Positions 11,932 to 24,880 of a stretch of 64,000 nt of DNA are shown one piece after another. Made by a program: the position numbers and the translations under genes. How positions within the stretch are numbered: the first letter of the stretch is position 1; each line of letters starts with the position of its first letter. Under the pieces are notes generated by a model that saw only the letters and a program-made list of their open reading frames with translations, was not told where the DNA came from and searched no databases. Source of the DNA: Oxytricha trifallax (Eukaryota; Ciliophora; Spirotrichea; Sporadotrichida; Oxytrichidae); assembly GCA_000711775.1 (NCBI GenBank), contig ARYC01003299.1, positions 20,184-84,183 of the forward strand, given 5' to 3'.

Positions 11932-14900
11932 ATGAATATATTGAAGAGACAACTGGATAAATAGAGAAGAGAAATTATGCACTATAAGAAAATGAAGAGA
12001 GAATTGGAGGAAGCTAAAGTTGCCATGGCTGAAAGCTAGAAGCAAGGAAATGTTATTAGTGATAAAGAAATGGCAAGGATCAAGTACTAAAATTTATATT
12101 GTAAAGGGACTATATATATATATTATAATAAGCACAAAATAAGTACTAGCAAAAATGGTTAAGCAAAATGTTTCCAAAAATGATCAGAGTAATAGACAAC
12201 CTTACACAAAAGAAGCGGCACAGTAAATACTGCAAATGCTGCAAATATGATAAAAACAATCTGAAAAGTAATCAATAATCTTAAGACTACGATCTAGGAC
12301 AAATGTCTCAGTATATGAATAAAATTAAGATATTAAGCTAGAGACTGCACAATGGAAAGTCTATGAATAAAATTGGGTAAGCTGGTGGTCATTAGAAGGA
12401 TAGGATTTCGTTGAGAGAGCTGCTTTATCATGAATGTATTTATTAAAAATATAAACATTAATATTGAGAGTAATCAATTAAGATTAATTAAAGAATTTAT
12501 TATAGTATCTCTTAACGCCAATCGATATAATCTAAGAAATGCCAGCATGTTGAAGAAAGAAGGAACTAAAATTCTCAATTCCCCAAAGATTTATTTATAT
12601 AAGCATGAATTCTTTTTACTTAAGTATATAAATAATAAAATAAAATCTGAATCAAAAGTTATTTTGCTTCGATCTTTTGAATTTTTGATTACAAAAATTT
12701 ATTTCAACAAAAGGCTATATCTTTTTTGTGTATCTATATAGAAATATTCGAAATTAAGCAGAGTTTTAAAATTAAAATCCTTAAATAATTTCTTTTAAAC
12801 TTTATTTTAGTACAATATGAAGTATATTATTTTATTTATGAATCTAGAAACGACATGCAACATTTCCTATCACAAAATCACAGAACGAGCCACTCAAAAA
12901 ATATAAGTGACAACAGTTTCGTTAATAAAGGAAGACACAACCATCAGAAAAAGAACTCTATAACTTAATAAAATTTCAATTCTGGAGCTCACAATAAAAG
13001 GCTCATTGATAATTTTCAAAATCAATTTTAGAAAACTGCTGGATTTTAAACAAATTAATCTCCTGATACTACGAGCTACTCAAGTAGAAATAACTAGAGC
13101 TAATATTAAAGAGAAGCTAGAGATAGATTACTTGGTATCTATAACAAGCATAATATATGATTATATTAATTTATTTGCACAATTTTGTATAAGATAAATG
13201 GAACTATTATTTTTATATGTTAAATTAAATAAAATAAAGCACAGGCATATATGCTCAACCAATCATTCTTAATTTGATCCATTCAGAAATATATAAAGTG
13301 CAAGGAAAAGTAGAGGTAAGAACCTGGAATATGTGGATTTGAAATAGCTTCCCATCAGTAAACCACCCTCTGTGAGAAGTATTTGCCTCTCAGCTTTAGA
13401 CTTGAGTTACAGAGATATGTCGCAACATGTCGATCCAGTTGAAGTAAGCGAGTAAATTATCCAAACAATGAAAGCTGAAATGAGAAGTGTATAGATGGAT
13501 ACTATGTTTTCTGGGAGATAAGTTAATAAATGCATTGAAACAGAGAAAGAGGTTGCTATAAAGGGCATGCCAGATAAGAGGTTTGAGACTATAGAAATGA
13601 GAGGAGAACTAAATCATGATGAGCCAGAGTACTTCAAGTACGATTGGAAGCGGATTAAATTCACTAATTAGAAACTAATATGATGAGATGAGGACTGGCA
13701 AAGATTTGATATCATCTTAGAAAAGCTTGAAATTCCTAAAAAATAGTGAAAGATTTTTTTATTATTAAACTTTTGCCAGTAGGGGATGGCGACACTTATG
13801 ATAACATGCAAGATGCCTCAGCTTCATAATTTACTTAGTACGAAATTAAATACAGAGAGCTAGATGCTGAAAACTTCAAGTAAATTTTCATCCACATATA
13901 TCCTATTATACAGCCCTGAAAATAATGAAATTTATAATGAGATGGAAGCTTAATACATGGCCACGCTATAAAAGAAGAAAGCTTAAAGTTACAACTAGAA
14001 AGAAATACTCTAAGAAATTCATGTTAATGCTATGAAAACTCTGGAGGTGTTGAACAATTATTTAGTTGTTGGAGATATTGCTATGAACAGTATTATCAAT
14101 TTCTACAAAGGACCATAGAGAGAATACATTATCAGATTATTACTTAGATGCAACAAAATGTATGAAGCTAGAGTTGATGTTAAGAAAATCATAATGCTGA
14201 TGATCACTCAATCATTGATAAATTTATTATCATAATTTAATTTTAATTTCAATCAGAGTTGTTCATAGATATTGAAGTACTGAGAGAATTAGAGGAATTA
14301 GAGGTAAAGAAATATAAGCGCTCGGACATGAATACTTTTTAAAACAGAATGCAGTTACTCTCCAAGATTTAAAGAGAGCTTAACATTTTCAAGCAAGATC
14401 ATAAAATATTTAGGGATAAGTTTATCTTCAATAAGTTGGATTTGTATAACGAGATACCACTTGCTATAGAGGATCTTTAATTATTCATGAATTCCATTAA
14501 AGAAATCCCAATTATAGATGAAAAACCATTAAGTAAAAATGGATCTAACTTGCTAAGAGTTTCAAATTCTTCTGCCAACTTAAGACTAATGAATCATAAG
14601 GCTTATTAAGAAACTTTCAAAGTCTACTAGGAAGAAACTAAATCAATGATGACAGAGAGTAAAATAGGGCTTACTTAGTAGTACAGTTAAGAGGGTGGAC
14701 TTAATTTAGAAGAAAAATTTCAAAGTGATAACGAACTAAATAATTTGCAGTACTCTGTTGATGACATAAGTGATGCTTAAACTCCAAAGTATTGGTAAAA
14801 TATGATGAAAAGAGTTTTATTATGCTCTCTAAAATTTAACAACGGAATAGGCAACACTAAATGACTTACTCTAATAAATTCCCAATAGAGAACCAAATAT

Positions 14901-15370
14901 CAATAATAAATCAGCATGAAAAGGCGAATCAAAGAGCAAATTAACAACTCTTTAACTCTGACTATTAAAATCTAAATGCCCTCCAACAAAATCAAATAAA
15001 TCTCTCTGAAAAAGGTAAGCCAGTAATTACCTCTACCAGAACAAGCCAAATTACAAGAATAGTCTAGCAAACTCGGTATAATGATGGCAGAATAAAAGAA
15101 GAAAATATTCATTACCAAGATACCAGCTTATTCAACGATGATGAAATAGATTAAATTCAATTAGATAATGATTAAGATAATAGCCAGATAAATAACAGAG
15201 ACATATTCGAGTTGAATTAGCAGTCTTCATTCAGCACATAAAGGCAATTAGGGAATACTTAAGACATAATCATAGTTGAGAAGAATATTGTTAATCATAT
15301 TAATACACAAAATGCAAAGGAAAACTATTCAAATAATGAGCATGTGATGACTACATAGAAAATTATATGA
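11932..15370 (+). CDS. Large coiled-coil hypothetical protein (IES-interrupted)
   Basis: Not recognised. The likely start is ATG 11932, directly after an in-frame TGA (MNILKRQLDKQRREIMHYKK). Blocks: 11932-12090 (coiled coil), 12245-12430 (QYMNKIKILSQRLHNGKSM), 12845-13160, 13278-13680 (SKPPSVRSICLSALDLSYRD; YFKYDWKRIKF), 13745-13900, 13910-14270 (MKTLEVLNNYLVVGDIAMNS), 14248-14860 (IQRELNIFKQDHKIFRDKF) and 14860-15370, ending at TGA 15368-15370. Blocks are in linear order, so the gene is not visibly scrambled. Helical, charged sequence suggests a structural or cytoskeletal role, but that is only inference. It could be two genes. The standard-code ORF at 12430-12741 is mostly a shadow. Confidence 0.6.
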
Positions 15371-15484
15371 ACTTAATATTTATATATTTTCGAATAACAT
15401 ATTCAGCTTTTAGCAAAAGCAGTATAACTTATTAGAAGGTAATAAGCTAAATTTCAATCATTCTAAAATGAAATTGATATCTAA

Positions 15485-17538
15485 TCAAACCTAAAATTCA
15501 CATATTTTATATAGTAAAGCAAATATATTATTGGGGAATGGCAAGTTAGGCATGGAGCTGTCTCTCTCCTAATTTATTTGATAACCGTCTTTCAGCCTGT
15601 CTAAATGTCTGTAAATTCTCTTCAGGTTTGTCTCGAGTAGCTGAATTCCAATATGAATGTATTTATAGTCTGTTTTCATGCTTAAATTCAGAGGAATTGG
15701 TCTATAAATAAGTTTATTTATAAATCTCTCAGTAATTAACATTAGGGAATATAAAGTATGAAATACAAGCGTACTCTTATTTAGTGTTCAATATTAGCGA
15801 TCTATGCCCATTGAAAATCATGGGATTTTTAACAGCAGCCCCTAAACATACACTCAAATGCATGACCACCTGCACTATTTAGCCAAGAGCCACGCTTAAC
15901 TTAATTTGATACTTCTGTGAGTCCAAATATTTATTTCTCAGCTGTGAATTCGTTGTGAAGTACTTAAGCCCACTGTATAGTTTCATGGCCTCGAGAGTGA
16001 AGAAAATTTGGAAGAGCTCAAAAAGACATTTTGTTTAGCGTTGCAAGTAAATTACTTAACATAAGTCATAGTTTAAGCTACAAAAATATTAATTAATTAC
16101 AAATATTTAGGATGGCCTAAGAAGTTGATAATTATTGCGTTAAATAGTTTTTATCAGGAAAATTTAATAATAAATTGATGTTAAATAAGGATAATTAATA
16201 ATCAAAAGAAATTAAGCATTGATAATTTATAAGCGATATTCGTAACATTGGCATTTATCTATGAAATTTATTTCACCAAACTGCCCTTATTATCTCTATG
16301 CATAGAGGTAATATCATTTTCAGAGGCCAAGAAAACCATTTATATAATCACCCATGTCTCCTGCATTATTTTATTCACTATCTTAAATGTTTGCTTATTT
16401 TCCTCTTTATTTTTATGCTGGAACGTTAAAAAAGCCTGATCTTAGTCATTTTCTTAATCAAAATTAAGCTTTGGCAATTAGTCTTCATCCTTGTTTTCTG
16501 TCCTAATGTCATTAAGACTTTAACTTTGAGGTTGTGAAACTATCCTTTAAACTCCACTTACTTTCAAAATACTGGAGAATTGAGAACGAATTCAGTCATT
16601 ATAAATTGGTAGATCGACTTGTAAACCTTGTTCCCACACTCTGAAAATCTACTAGCTTTTAGATTTATAGTATTTTTCTTTTAATTAAGTCAGTTACTAT
16701 AAATGTAAAAGCATTTATCAAATTAAATAATGACAGGAAAAAATGAATAGATAGAACTAAATCATTATAATTACATTTTGATTAAGTTGACTATCAATAT
16801 AATCCATTATGACATCAAAGTCTTCTGCCTGATCTTATTCTTGATTTTATTGAACGCCTTGATAATTCTTATTTTATTTGTGAATATGAGATGGAATAAT
16901 TGAACTCATCAGCTGAGGATAATAGTGATATATTTCTTTCTAAACTAGAGTAAACCATTTTGGATTGGCTTCAACCTATAAATTGCGTTCTTATATAAAT
17001 TAACTTACATTTCTAGTGAGTATAGGTGATTAAGTAGCTTGATTACTCAAACAAGCAAAACTATAGATTTTGGTCCCACTAAGATTATCAATAAGTGGTT
17101 GGATCTTACTAATAACATTAGTCTCATTGCTACTTGCATTTTTACTTATATTTTATTAAGAAATCTTAGAAGACTTATTGTCTTTCTGTAGCTGTGAAGA
17201 TTGCCCAGTTAGCAACCCACTTCTGCTTCTTTAATGAAAACCAGCATTAACTCCCACAATTTATTACATAGAAATTGTGGCCACTTAAACTCCTGCTCTA
17301 TGTTGCCAAGGATATTATTGTTTTAATTCTTGCTATTAGTGTTGTTAACAGTCGATCTGCAATTATCGTAAAGACCTGGTGAATCGCCGATAGTTTTGAT
17401 AGTTCTTAAGTTTGAGAGATACTCCTACTTTTTTAAGCCAAATTAGGCGCCTTGGCGATTCATGAATTCGTTGACTTGCTGAGGGGCAGAGGGATCTTGA
17501 TAAATCTGATTTTTCTTCTTATCAACAGTTGGCATCAT
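15485..17538 (-). CDS. UVRAG/Vps38-like autophagy protein
   Basis: Likely a UVRAG/Vps38-type subunit of the class III PI3-kinase (Vps34) complex, acting on endosomes and in autophagy. Start ATG 17538 (MMPTVDKKKNQIYQDPSAPQ). Upstream pieces are polar and helical. The C-terminal domain, about 16020 down to 15530, carries the recognisable part: FELFQIFFTLE, VALGQIVQVVMHLSVCLGAA, NPMIFNGHRSLI and, after a frame change, YIHIGIQLLETNLKRIYRHL and MPNLPFP. These match the family order ELLxIYPI, AALGYVAHLV, LRYPIxFNGSRSxI, the terminal helix and LPNL. TGA at 15485-15487 closes it. AT-rich breaks near 16060-16200, 16560 and 16700 are probable IESs. The N-terminal half could be a separate gene. Confidence 0.6.
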
Positions 17539-17825
17539 ACTGCCTGCGTCTTTCACTCTATTGTATATCATTTTATTACTATATCTGAACTATTAATAGT
17601 TTGGAAATAAATGATAAGAAATATTAATTATAGCAATTGCCAGGCATATTAGTAAAATATTCAAAATAATAAGATTGTATGTGATTATTCCAATTTATTT
17701 TGTGAAAGTATTATTATTAATATTCATGATGTTTTTTAAACAAAATAAAGTGAATTAGAAAATGAATTTAGAATAATAACAATAGTAATAGTAGTAATAG
17801 TAATAGCAAATCTAACAAAAAAACG

Positions 17826-20278
17826 TTTCATCTTCATATTCTTCCTCATCTTCATCTTTATCATCGAATATTTTAATTTTTTTGCCCTTCTCTCTGTGGC
17901 TCCTTGAACTCCCTCTTCGTTGACGTCTTCAGTCTTACCAGGTGCAACACCTCTAAAAATAAAATGTTAGATATGTTTTTGTAATTTACATTAAAGTTGA
18001 ATGACACAGAGCACTCTGATCAGACATTTTTTAAATTATTTATTTGTCTATTTCATTATTTAATACTATTCACTTTATTCAAAAAATATCGTAATTATAA
18101 GGATTTGAAAAATTTAATTCTAAAAAAAATTATCATTTTATTACAATTCATTAAGCCTCATTAAATTCTTAATTTTATTATGATTGAATTTATAAAAATA
18201 ATTTGGAGACAACTTAGTAAAACTCAATATTAAATATATTTCGAATCATTTAAAACACTTTCTTTCTCAAAAATATGACTACTTGTCTATTTTCCCCTAA
18301 TTTACCCGAGCAGCTTTATTGGAAGCATCTTGGAAAGTATTATTGTCAGCAATATCATTCTCTATGACCTCTAAGAACTGCTTGTCAATCATTAGTTGTA
18401 AGGCATTTTGAATTCTCTAAATATAGTAAGGATCAAATTCTCCAGTGTTGTCATCGCCCAAGACATGACAGACTACTCCAACCACTTGCTGACTTCTGCA
18501 CACAAATGTAACTAACTTTCTGATTTTACTATGATTTAAGAGCTTTCTCTATTTTTTGTTTTTAATTTCTTAGGTGTCTTCCTTTCTATATCGCAGTTCC
18601 ATCTCGTTTATTGCATAAATTGCTAATACATAATATTATTTTTTAATAATATATCATCCAGCACTAACTCATCTCTAAAGGGAGATTAGAATATTTGAAA
18701 TTGATAACTAATCTAGCAATAATAGCTTTTTGAAATCTTTATCGATGTTACTGCCAGCCACAATAGTGCTAAACTTCTCTGCAGGTGAATCAGATAATTT
18801 TCTTGCTCTTTGCTTATCTGGAGAAGCAATACCTTCAGCATCATCATCATCTTCATCAGAATCATCTTTACCTTTCTTGTTTGTGTTGCTCTTACCACAG
18901 TCTTTGCTGTCCTCATCCAATTTCATGTAGTCACCTTGTTCAGCTACTTGATTGACATAATCATCATCAGCATCTATAATTTCTATATTTTTAAAATTGG
19001 GATGAAATAATGATAAGCTAATGTCAACCGAGAGATCCAGAACTGTATCTTCTTATATGTTATATGTATCTTCTTATCCCTTCTTTTTGAATGAATTCTT
19101 TCCTCTGAGCCAAAATGTGTCAATTATAGTCTCTTCAGTAGCACTCTGAGCTCTCTCAAACAAATTAGATAAATTAGCGATTCTGATCAGTGGCTTTAAA
19201 TAAACACTCTCTAGTGTATTAACGATTTAATAAACTTTGTAGAACATTACAGCACCTTCAATTTGCAGTGTTTGGGGTCTTTCAATGTAAGAAGTTGTTA
19301 ATTTAAGACATATCATCATATACAGCGTTGAGGAACTCTGAAGCATCCATTAGTAGCTTTTCAGAGAGGTTTATTACGAGTGAGGACAATTGAGATGAAA
19401 GTAAATTCAAGGGATTCATTAATATGTATGGCAGAGCGAGTTGGGTCACACTTTAATTGCTTCCAGCTAAAGCTTAATCATTTTATCCTAGATGTGTGCC
19501 TACTGCCAGAATTTACACTTATTAGAACAGAGTTATGAAGATTTGACTTAATCTAGCATTAACTTTGCTTATTTCATCTCTTTGATCGTTGGGCTTTTAA
19601 TCTAAAATGTTAAAGAATCGAGTTTTTAAGAGTTAGAAAAGTTAGTGTTTAGCTTCAGTTGCTGTACTCTTAACTATGCTGTCTGGTTCTGTAATGGCAA
19701 GATTATAACTATCTATAAATTACAATGAATAAAATAAATTTACCAGCAAATTCTCTTTTTCTATTGATGCAAATGAAGCTTTATATAAGCTATCCTACTT
19801 ACTAGAGTAGAAGCCATTATTACTAGAGTTACCATTTTGATTTTCATGAATTTTATCAACTTGTATGACAGGCCAAACTTTTACATTATTTATCATAGCC
19901 TCTTAAGATTATTGCTACTTATGACTATTATTTTGGCCTTTCTATTACTACTGCAATGATTGACTAATGAGAATTTAAATTATTTCAAATATTTTACATA
20001 GAAAAAGAATAGATAAAAGCATCTTCGCCCAGTGCACTTTTTGTCGGACTAGAACAAGTCAAGAAAATACCTTTTGAGTTTTTGGAATTTTTGAACTTTC
20101 TATGATGCCGGGAAAGAGTAAATAAACTGTTTAATAAGAATTAGCAAGATCCAAATAAAAATCTTACGGATTCTTAACCCTCATCTTTGTTGATGTGCAG
20201 TAAAGACAAGCAAAATCAAAATTATAGAAGTTTTTTGTCTTTAAAGAGCCGAGATACTCACTTTACTTTGCTGCCATG
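17826..20278 (-). CDS. Large hypothetical protein with acidic linker (IES-interrupted)
   Basis: Unrecognised. Start ATG 20278, MAAKQSEYLGSLKTKNFYNF, then FACLYCTSTKMRVKNPQDFY and GIFLTCSSPTKSALGEDAF. A long continuous block from about 19990 to 19290 is helical (LFQLLKTRFFNILDQKPNDQ; PYILMNPLNLLSSQLSSLV). The next block, about 19300-18690, ends in a Lys/Asp/Glu-rich linker (KKGKDDSDEDDDDAEG). A block at 18610-18275 has KIRKLVTFVCRSQQVVGVVC and VLGDDNTGEFDPYYIQRIQN. The last, near 17960-17826, is acidic (DDKDEDEEEYEDE). It is a HEAT-like helical protein at best; I do not assign a family. The C-terminal limit is uncertain. Confidence 0.55.
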
Positions 20279-20639
20279 ATTTAAGATATTTAAATGTTTT
20301 TTAATTTTAAATTATCATTGAAATTTTGCTCATAATATCTGGTTGAACTACATATTTTTTCCTTTCCTCTTAGTAATTTAGCATAAATTATTAAAATGTA
20401 ATTATTCATCAGATTAAATTAAAATGTTAAAATTATAGCCACTCAATAGACTTTTTCTTTTAATCAAGAGAAATTCAAAAAAGTCTTTTTTCGCAGGATC
20501 ATACTAACTTATTTTGATTTATGCGAAGCTTTAATAGAAAACTAAGCTTTAACTTTACTTTACTCAAGACTCAGAATTAGCCAAGAAAATTTTCTCAAAT
20601 TCTCATTTGAATAATATGGTAAGGTTTGTTCCATATAGT

Positions 20640-21400
20640 TTAAAAATAAATTTGAAACGTAATAACAGCAATCTATAAAAAAGTATAATTATTTAAAATA
20701 ATGCTATAGATTTTTGCAATTTTAGTGTTATTTGGATTTAAGCTTGAGTATTTATAACCCCCCCTCCCTAGTTTACTATATTTAATTTTGAATATAATCA
20801 TTGATGACTTTAACCTTAATTTCCTTTTCTTAATATCATTATTGTTACGCTTATGTATAAACCATTAAACTCTGATAGATGAGTTTTTATTAGTAATTAT
20901 CCTGAATTTTATTTCTTAATAAACTTGATGATAAAGTTAGTCGCATAAATCTTTAAGGGTTTATGAGAAATACATTTAGATTTTTAACAATGATCAACAT
21001 ATATTTATTAATAGTAATGGTCTATATATAGAATCCTGAATTATCAAAAAGAATCCTTATTAAAATCTTAAAGGTACTGTGATAAATCTGAAAGGATTAG
21101 ACTAAGAACTTTATGGATGTAATAATCCTTAACTAATGCATACTCTTTATTATACATTCAATCATATTAATTCTGATATATAAACACTAAAATCACATAA
21201 ATCAAAGTAACTCAATGATCATTATTGACACACGTGACATCAAAAATTTATTTAATCAAACTAATCATCAACATAAAAATTTGAAAAAGGACACTATTCC
21301 GAAGGCTCTGGCCTTTGGCAAATGATTTGTTATCTTAGTTTTTTTATGAATAAAGATATTAACTAATATATATTTGATTTTAAGCATTTTGTACCGAGTT
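20640..21400. other. AT-rich intron/IES region within ABHD copy A
   Basis: Starts at a GTAAGG splice donor after HLNNM. The following 750 bp are AT-rich with no conserved coding. Copy B has a much shorter stretch at the same place (28702 to about 28830), so most of this is probably an intron enlarged by, or containing, an IES. Confidence 0.45.
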
Positions 21401-21501
21401 TTTTCCTGCAATCATGCCATTAAAAAACAGTTTTGAGCTCATTGATGGGAAGTTTGTTAAATATTTTAATACAATTCTTTTTAAAAGGGAAATATTTACT
21501 T

Positions 21502-22147
21502 AGGCTATAGATACAAAACTCACCTGCATAAGGTGTACTTTTATAATTTTATTCTGATAGACCTAAAACTTATGAGTAATTCTTTCTAAAGAAGTTTGGG
21601 TCTTCGTATTTTAGTTTTTTATATAACTCACTGCCATAGTCAAAATATAATAAATTTACCATTAAGAAAGTTGTTCAATTTTTCTTAAAAAAATATTTTT
21701 GATTTTATTTGGTACAGTTCTTGAATGAACAATAGTAGAAAGTAAAAAATATGACAAATAATGAAGAAATTTTTATTTTTATAAAAATTCATGAAAAATT
21801 TCCAATTTTTACAGATAATTTTATAAAATTAAAAATATCTTAAAGTCTACCCAATTTTATTTTTATTAAGTTAATAGCTAAAATATTTTTCTGACTTTTT
21901 CTACTATTTTTCAGCGTCAAGAGCTCTATCAGATTACAACAATTATTATTATATTTTAAAGATATAGGTCATAACTATCACAATGGTAAATTGTTTTATT
22001 TTTTGACTTTGGCATAAGTTATTTCAATAATTAAAATCTGAGGACGAAAGTTCATAACAAAAATATACTCATGAGTTGTAGTTCTATCAGAATAAAATAA
22101 AATCGAACACCCTCTGTGGGAGAGTTTTTGTCACTTTTGTTTTACTT
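21502..22147. other. IES with 7-bp pointer TTTACTT
   Basis: TTTACTT occurs at 21495-21501 and again at 22141-22147. Joining the flanks at one copy gives KREIFTFQDGAHAI, exactly collinear with KREIFTFHDGGHIAI of ABHD copy B, which has no insertion there. The 646-bp interior is AT-rich and unlike the flanks. This is a direct view of an IES by comparison with its empty paralogue. Confidence 0.8.
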
Positions 22148-22245
22148 TTCAAGATGGTGCTCATGCTATCATTCAAAACCCTTAATCTTTTCAGTTGTTT
22201 GATTGAGTTTTTGATTTCTAAAAGGGGGCAATCAATGCATAACTT

Positions 22246-23290
22246 ATGAGGGTTTATGCAAAGGTTTATGGTTTTGATATTAGTAATTCAAGCGAATATA
22301 TGCGATATTTTGAATTAGTTTATGACTGTGGGTATAAAGAAATATTGTATAAGTTGTATTTGGGTACTATGAATACATTGAATAGCTTAAACCTATTCTT
22401 AATTACACGTCTACATCTAGGCTACTCCACAAATTTTCTGCTACTGTTAGCTCTCACTATCTAATAGCTCTAAATTTTAAGAGATATGAACTTAATTCTA
22501 AACCTAAAGCACCTTTAAAATTTTAGCAACATCATTTTGATTAACTCGTCAATTATATTACTCTAAAATACTTGGTTCATTTCTCTCTTGTTTAAAGAGA
22601 TGTGATATTTCATCGCCTATTTCCTGAGCTTCACATCTCTGCTAAGTCTATAGTCAACAAAATTATAAATAATGGAATATCTTACTAGAAGTTCGATTGC
22701 ATTAAGATAATTATTGATTGTAATGTTCCATTTTATAAGACAAATTTAAATTATCTATACTATCATATGCGCAGAGCTTTGTTGGATAATAATAATAAGT
22801 TCATTTATACCGATGAGGCTGTGTTTACGTTCAATTCTTTTACATCGAGGTCTTGGTACAAGAGTTACAGCAATATTGAAGTTTATGACAATAAGGTTAG
22901 GATTTAAACTCGTATTATCCTTGGTTGAATTAGAGAACCTTATGAGCTAGAGGCTTATGTTATTCACTCTCGTTCAATAGAAATTTAATAATATATACAG
23001 TTTTTACATTATCTCAGGGATAATTATGCTGACTCAGAAATTAATCGCAATACTTAAGACTCAAGGAAGAAATATTAAAAGCTTAACATAATACCTGTAT
23101 TTAATATTGCTTATAGCCTGGTATTAAGATATATTGGGGACTATTGAAGTACCATTACAAGAAACTTCTGCCTACAACTTGATGCGTGATTTGAGGATAG
23201 ATATAGTAGATTTTTAAAAAAGAGTTAGCGATGATAAGCTAAAGTTTGTGATATTAGGGAAGATTTTGTGCTTATAAATAAGTATTTAGA
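22246..23290 (+). pseudogene. TBE 42-kDa transposase (degenerate)
   Basis: DDE transposase of the TBE. Reads MRVYAKVYGFDISNSSEYMR at the start, then after a frame change VIFHRLFPELHISAKSIVNK, YYHMRRALLDNNNKFIYTDE and SWYKSYSNIEVYDNKVRI, homologous to the copy at base 1. It is broken. The segment carrying the FFDNLSVHK catalytic Asp in the first copy is deleted (only ADSEINRNTQDSRKKYQKL remains), the NGIE Glu region reads LRYIGDY, and TGA replaces the Trp codon of FYWS. It cannot supply an active DDE site as written. Confidence 0.85.
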
Positions 23291-23294
23291 TTTA

Positions 23295-23951
23295 ATTGAA
23301 TGAATAGGTTCCCATATTTAATGAGCCCTTAAATTGATTACGATTATCTTTTATTTCTTCTGCTTGTGGCTTGCTGGGTCCCATGTTTCTCCTCTTAGAG
23401 TAAACTCATCATTTATGTTCAAATATATGATTTTTATAAATCTTTGAATTTTCTTCTTCCCAGCTCATGCTTTATTGAGACTTTCTCTCTCTCTTTGTTT
23501 TAATTGCTACGCTCTTTAAGCATAGCCAGGTTTTCATATAAAATAGAAGTCTAAGCTTACTTGAGATGAATGGATGCTTTTGCAGCTCCGAAAGCCATGA
23601 GTCACTCATTTTAATGTCCTACTTTTCTTTTTCTTCTAGAGAGACAATGTAGAGCACCTTTTGAATTTCTTTTAAATATCTTCATTTAAGTATTCAGTTT
23701 AAAAGTTATTTCCAAGAAAGCCAAAGAAGAAATTTCTCTGGTAACTTATTGGAGAGTAGTAACTTTGAAGGAAGATAAATTGCAAGATCTGGATCACTCA
23801 TCGCATCATCACAATTGTTTGTCACTGAGATTTCTGGGTAGTTAGGAATCTCAAGCATCTTTATTTCATTAGTTTTAAAAGCATTTTTCTCTTCACTTAG
23901 TAAAGCTTTTAAGAAAGAGATATTAATTACATCCAGGGTTGGTAAGAACAA
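23295..23951 (-). CDS. TBE 22-kDa protein
   Basis: Minus-strand ORF convergent with the transposase. Start ATG 23951, MFLPTLDVINISFLKALLSE, then PEKFLLWLSWKQLLNQIL and a Lys-rich C-terminal half (KTKRERKSQQSMSWEEENSK). It reads almost through with TAA/TAG as Gln for about 215 residues, which fits a 22-25 kDa basic protein. The last ~25 residues need checking. Function is unknown in the family. It is the best-preserved 22-kDa ORF in the window and the reference for the relics at 540-1197 and 27600-28260. Confidence 0.7.
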
Positions 23952-23959
23952 TCCAACTA

Positions 23960-24880
23960 TTATTAATAAGTTATTTTAAGATGAAAAAATACCTTGCTAA
24001 ACCAAGCATCAGTTTATGTCCTCCTTTCTTTGAATTATCTTAGTAATTCTTGAGATTAAATTCACTAAGGATTTAGAACTAACTATGGAGATTCAACCTG
24101 AATTAGATATACAGATAAAGATGTAAGAGCTTTTTAAAAGTTTCAGAGTTTGACTTCTATTTTTATCAAATTTTATCTATTAAATTTCGCCTAATAATAT
24201 TAAATTTAATGAGGTGGTTGTCCTAATTTAATTAAAACATAATTAGGATGTTAAATTTAAGTTCAATATCCTATTAGGCACTAAATTAACATTCATGATG
24301 AATTTTAGAAAAAAAAATACATTCGAAATATGAATTATAAAATATGCAATTAGTTTTAAGACTTCGAAAAATAAATATCGAAGAAACGCTTTGTCATCTT
24401 TCCATATTATTTTTAAGATATCACAATTTGCATATATGCTTATATCTTCGCCATTTATTCCAGTTCCTCTTTCGAGTCTTTGTCGTGACTCACCATTGCT
24501 CTTCTCAGGCAACACACCAGTAAATTTAATAATTTTTTAGATATTTATTTTGTAACTTAAATTTTTATTAATGAACAGCATCAGAATTTTCATTTTTGTA
24601 TATTATTAATTTTTATTTAATCAAAATTCTGCATAAATTTTAAAATTTTAATTTTCCCTTCATTTTTACAAGAACATCTTTAAGTACGCCACCTAACTTT
24701 TCAAAACTTATTTAAAGCATTTTAATGCATAAAATGCATGATTTGAATTATCTTTAAAGTTAGAAATAAAAAACCAACTTCTCTCGATCTTTTTACATTA
24801 GATCACTGGAACTAAGCTCTGACTTGATAATATAAGCATAATTAAACTACCTGTATAATAATTAATAGCATTTATTAAAT
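23960..24880. other. TBE spacer with inverted CCTAATTA repeats
   Basis: Non-coding spacer between the TBE 22-kDa and 57-kDa genes. Around 24185-24290 it carries inverted short repeats based on GTCCTAATTTAATTA and TAATTAGGATG, analogous in position to the GGTACC repeats in the first TBE (1360-1600). The rest is AT-rich. Confidence 0.5.

Noticed and set aside
12430..12741. 103-residue standard-code ORF on the plus strand.
   Set aside because: It overlaps a block that reads better in another frame with TAA/TAG as Gln (KKCQHVEERRNQNSQFPK). Length is explained by low GC.
18708..19010. Four overlapping short ORFs on both strands.
   Set aside because: Only the minus-strand KLDEDSKDCGKSNTNKKGKD frame continues in a long block; the others are its shadows.
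20755..20775. C-rich run near 20759 as a possible MITE tip like that at 60313.
   Set aside because: No inverted partner, no AGTTTCCTGC motif and no flanking duplication.
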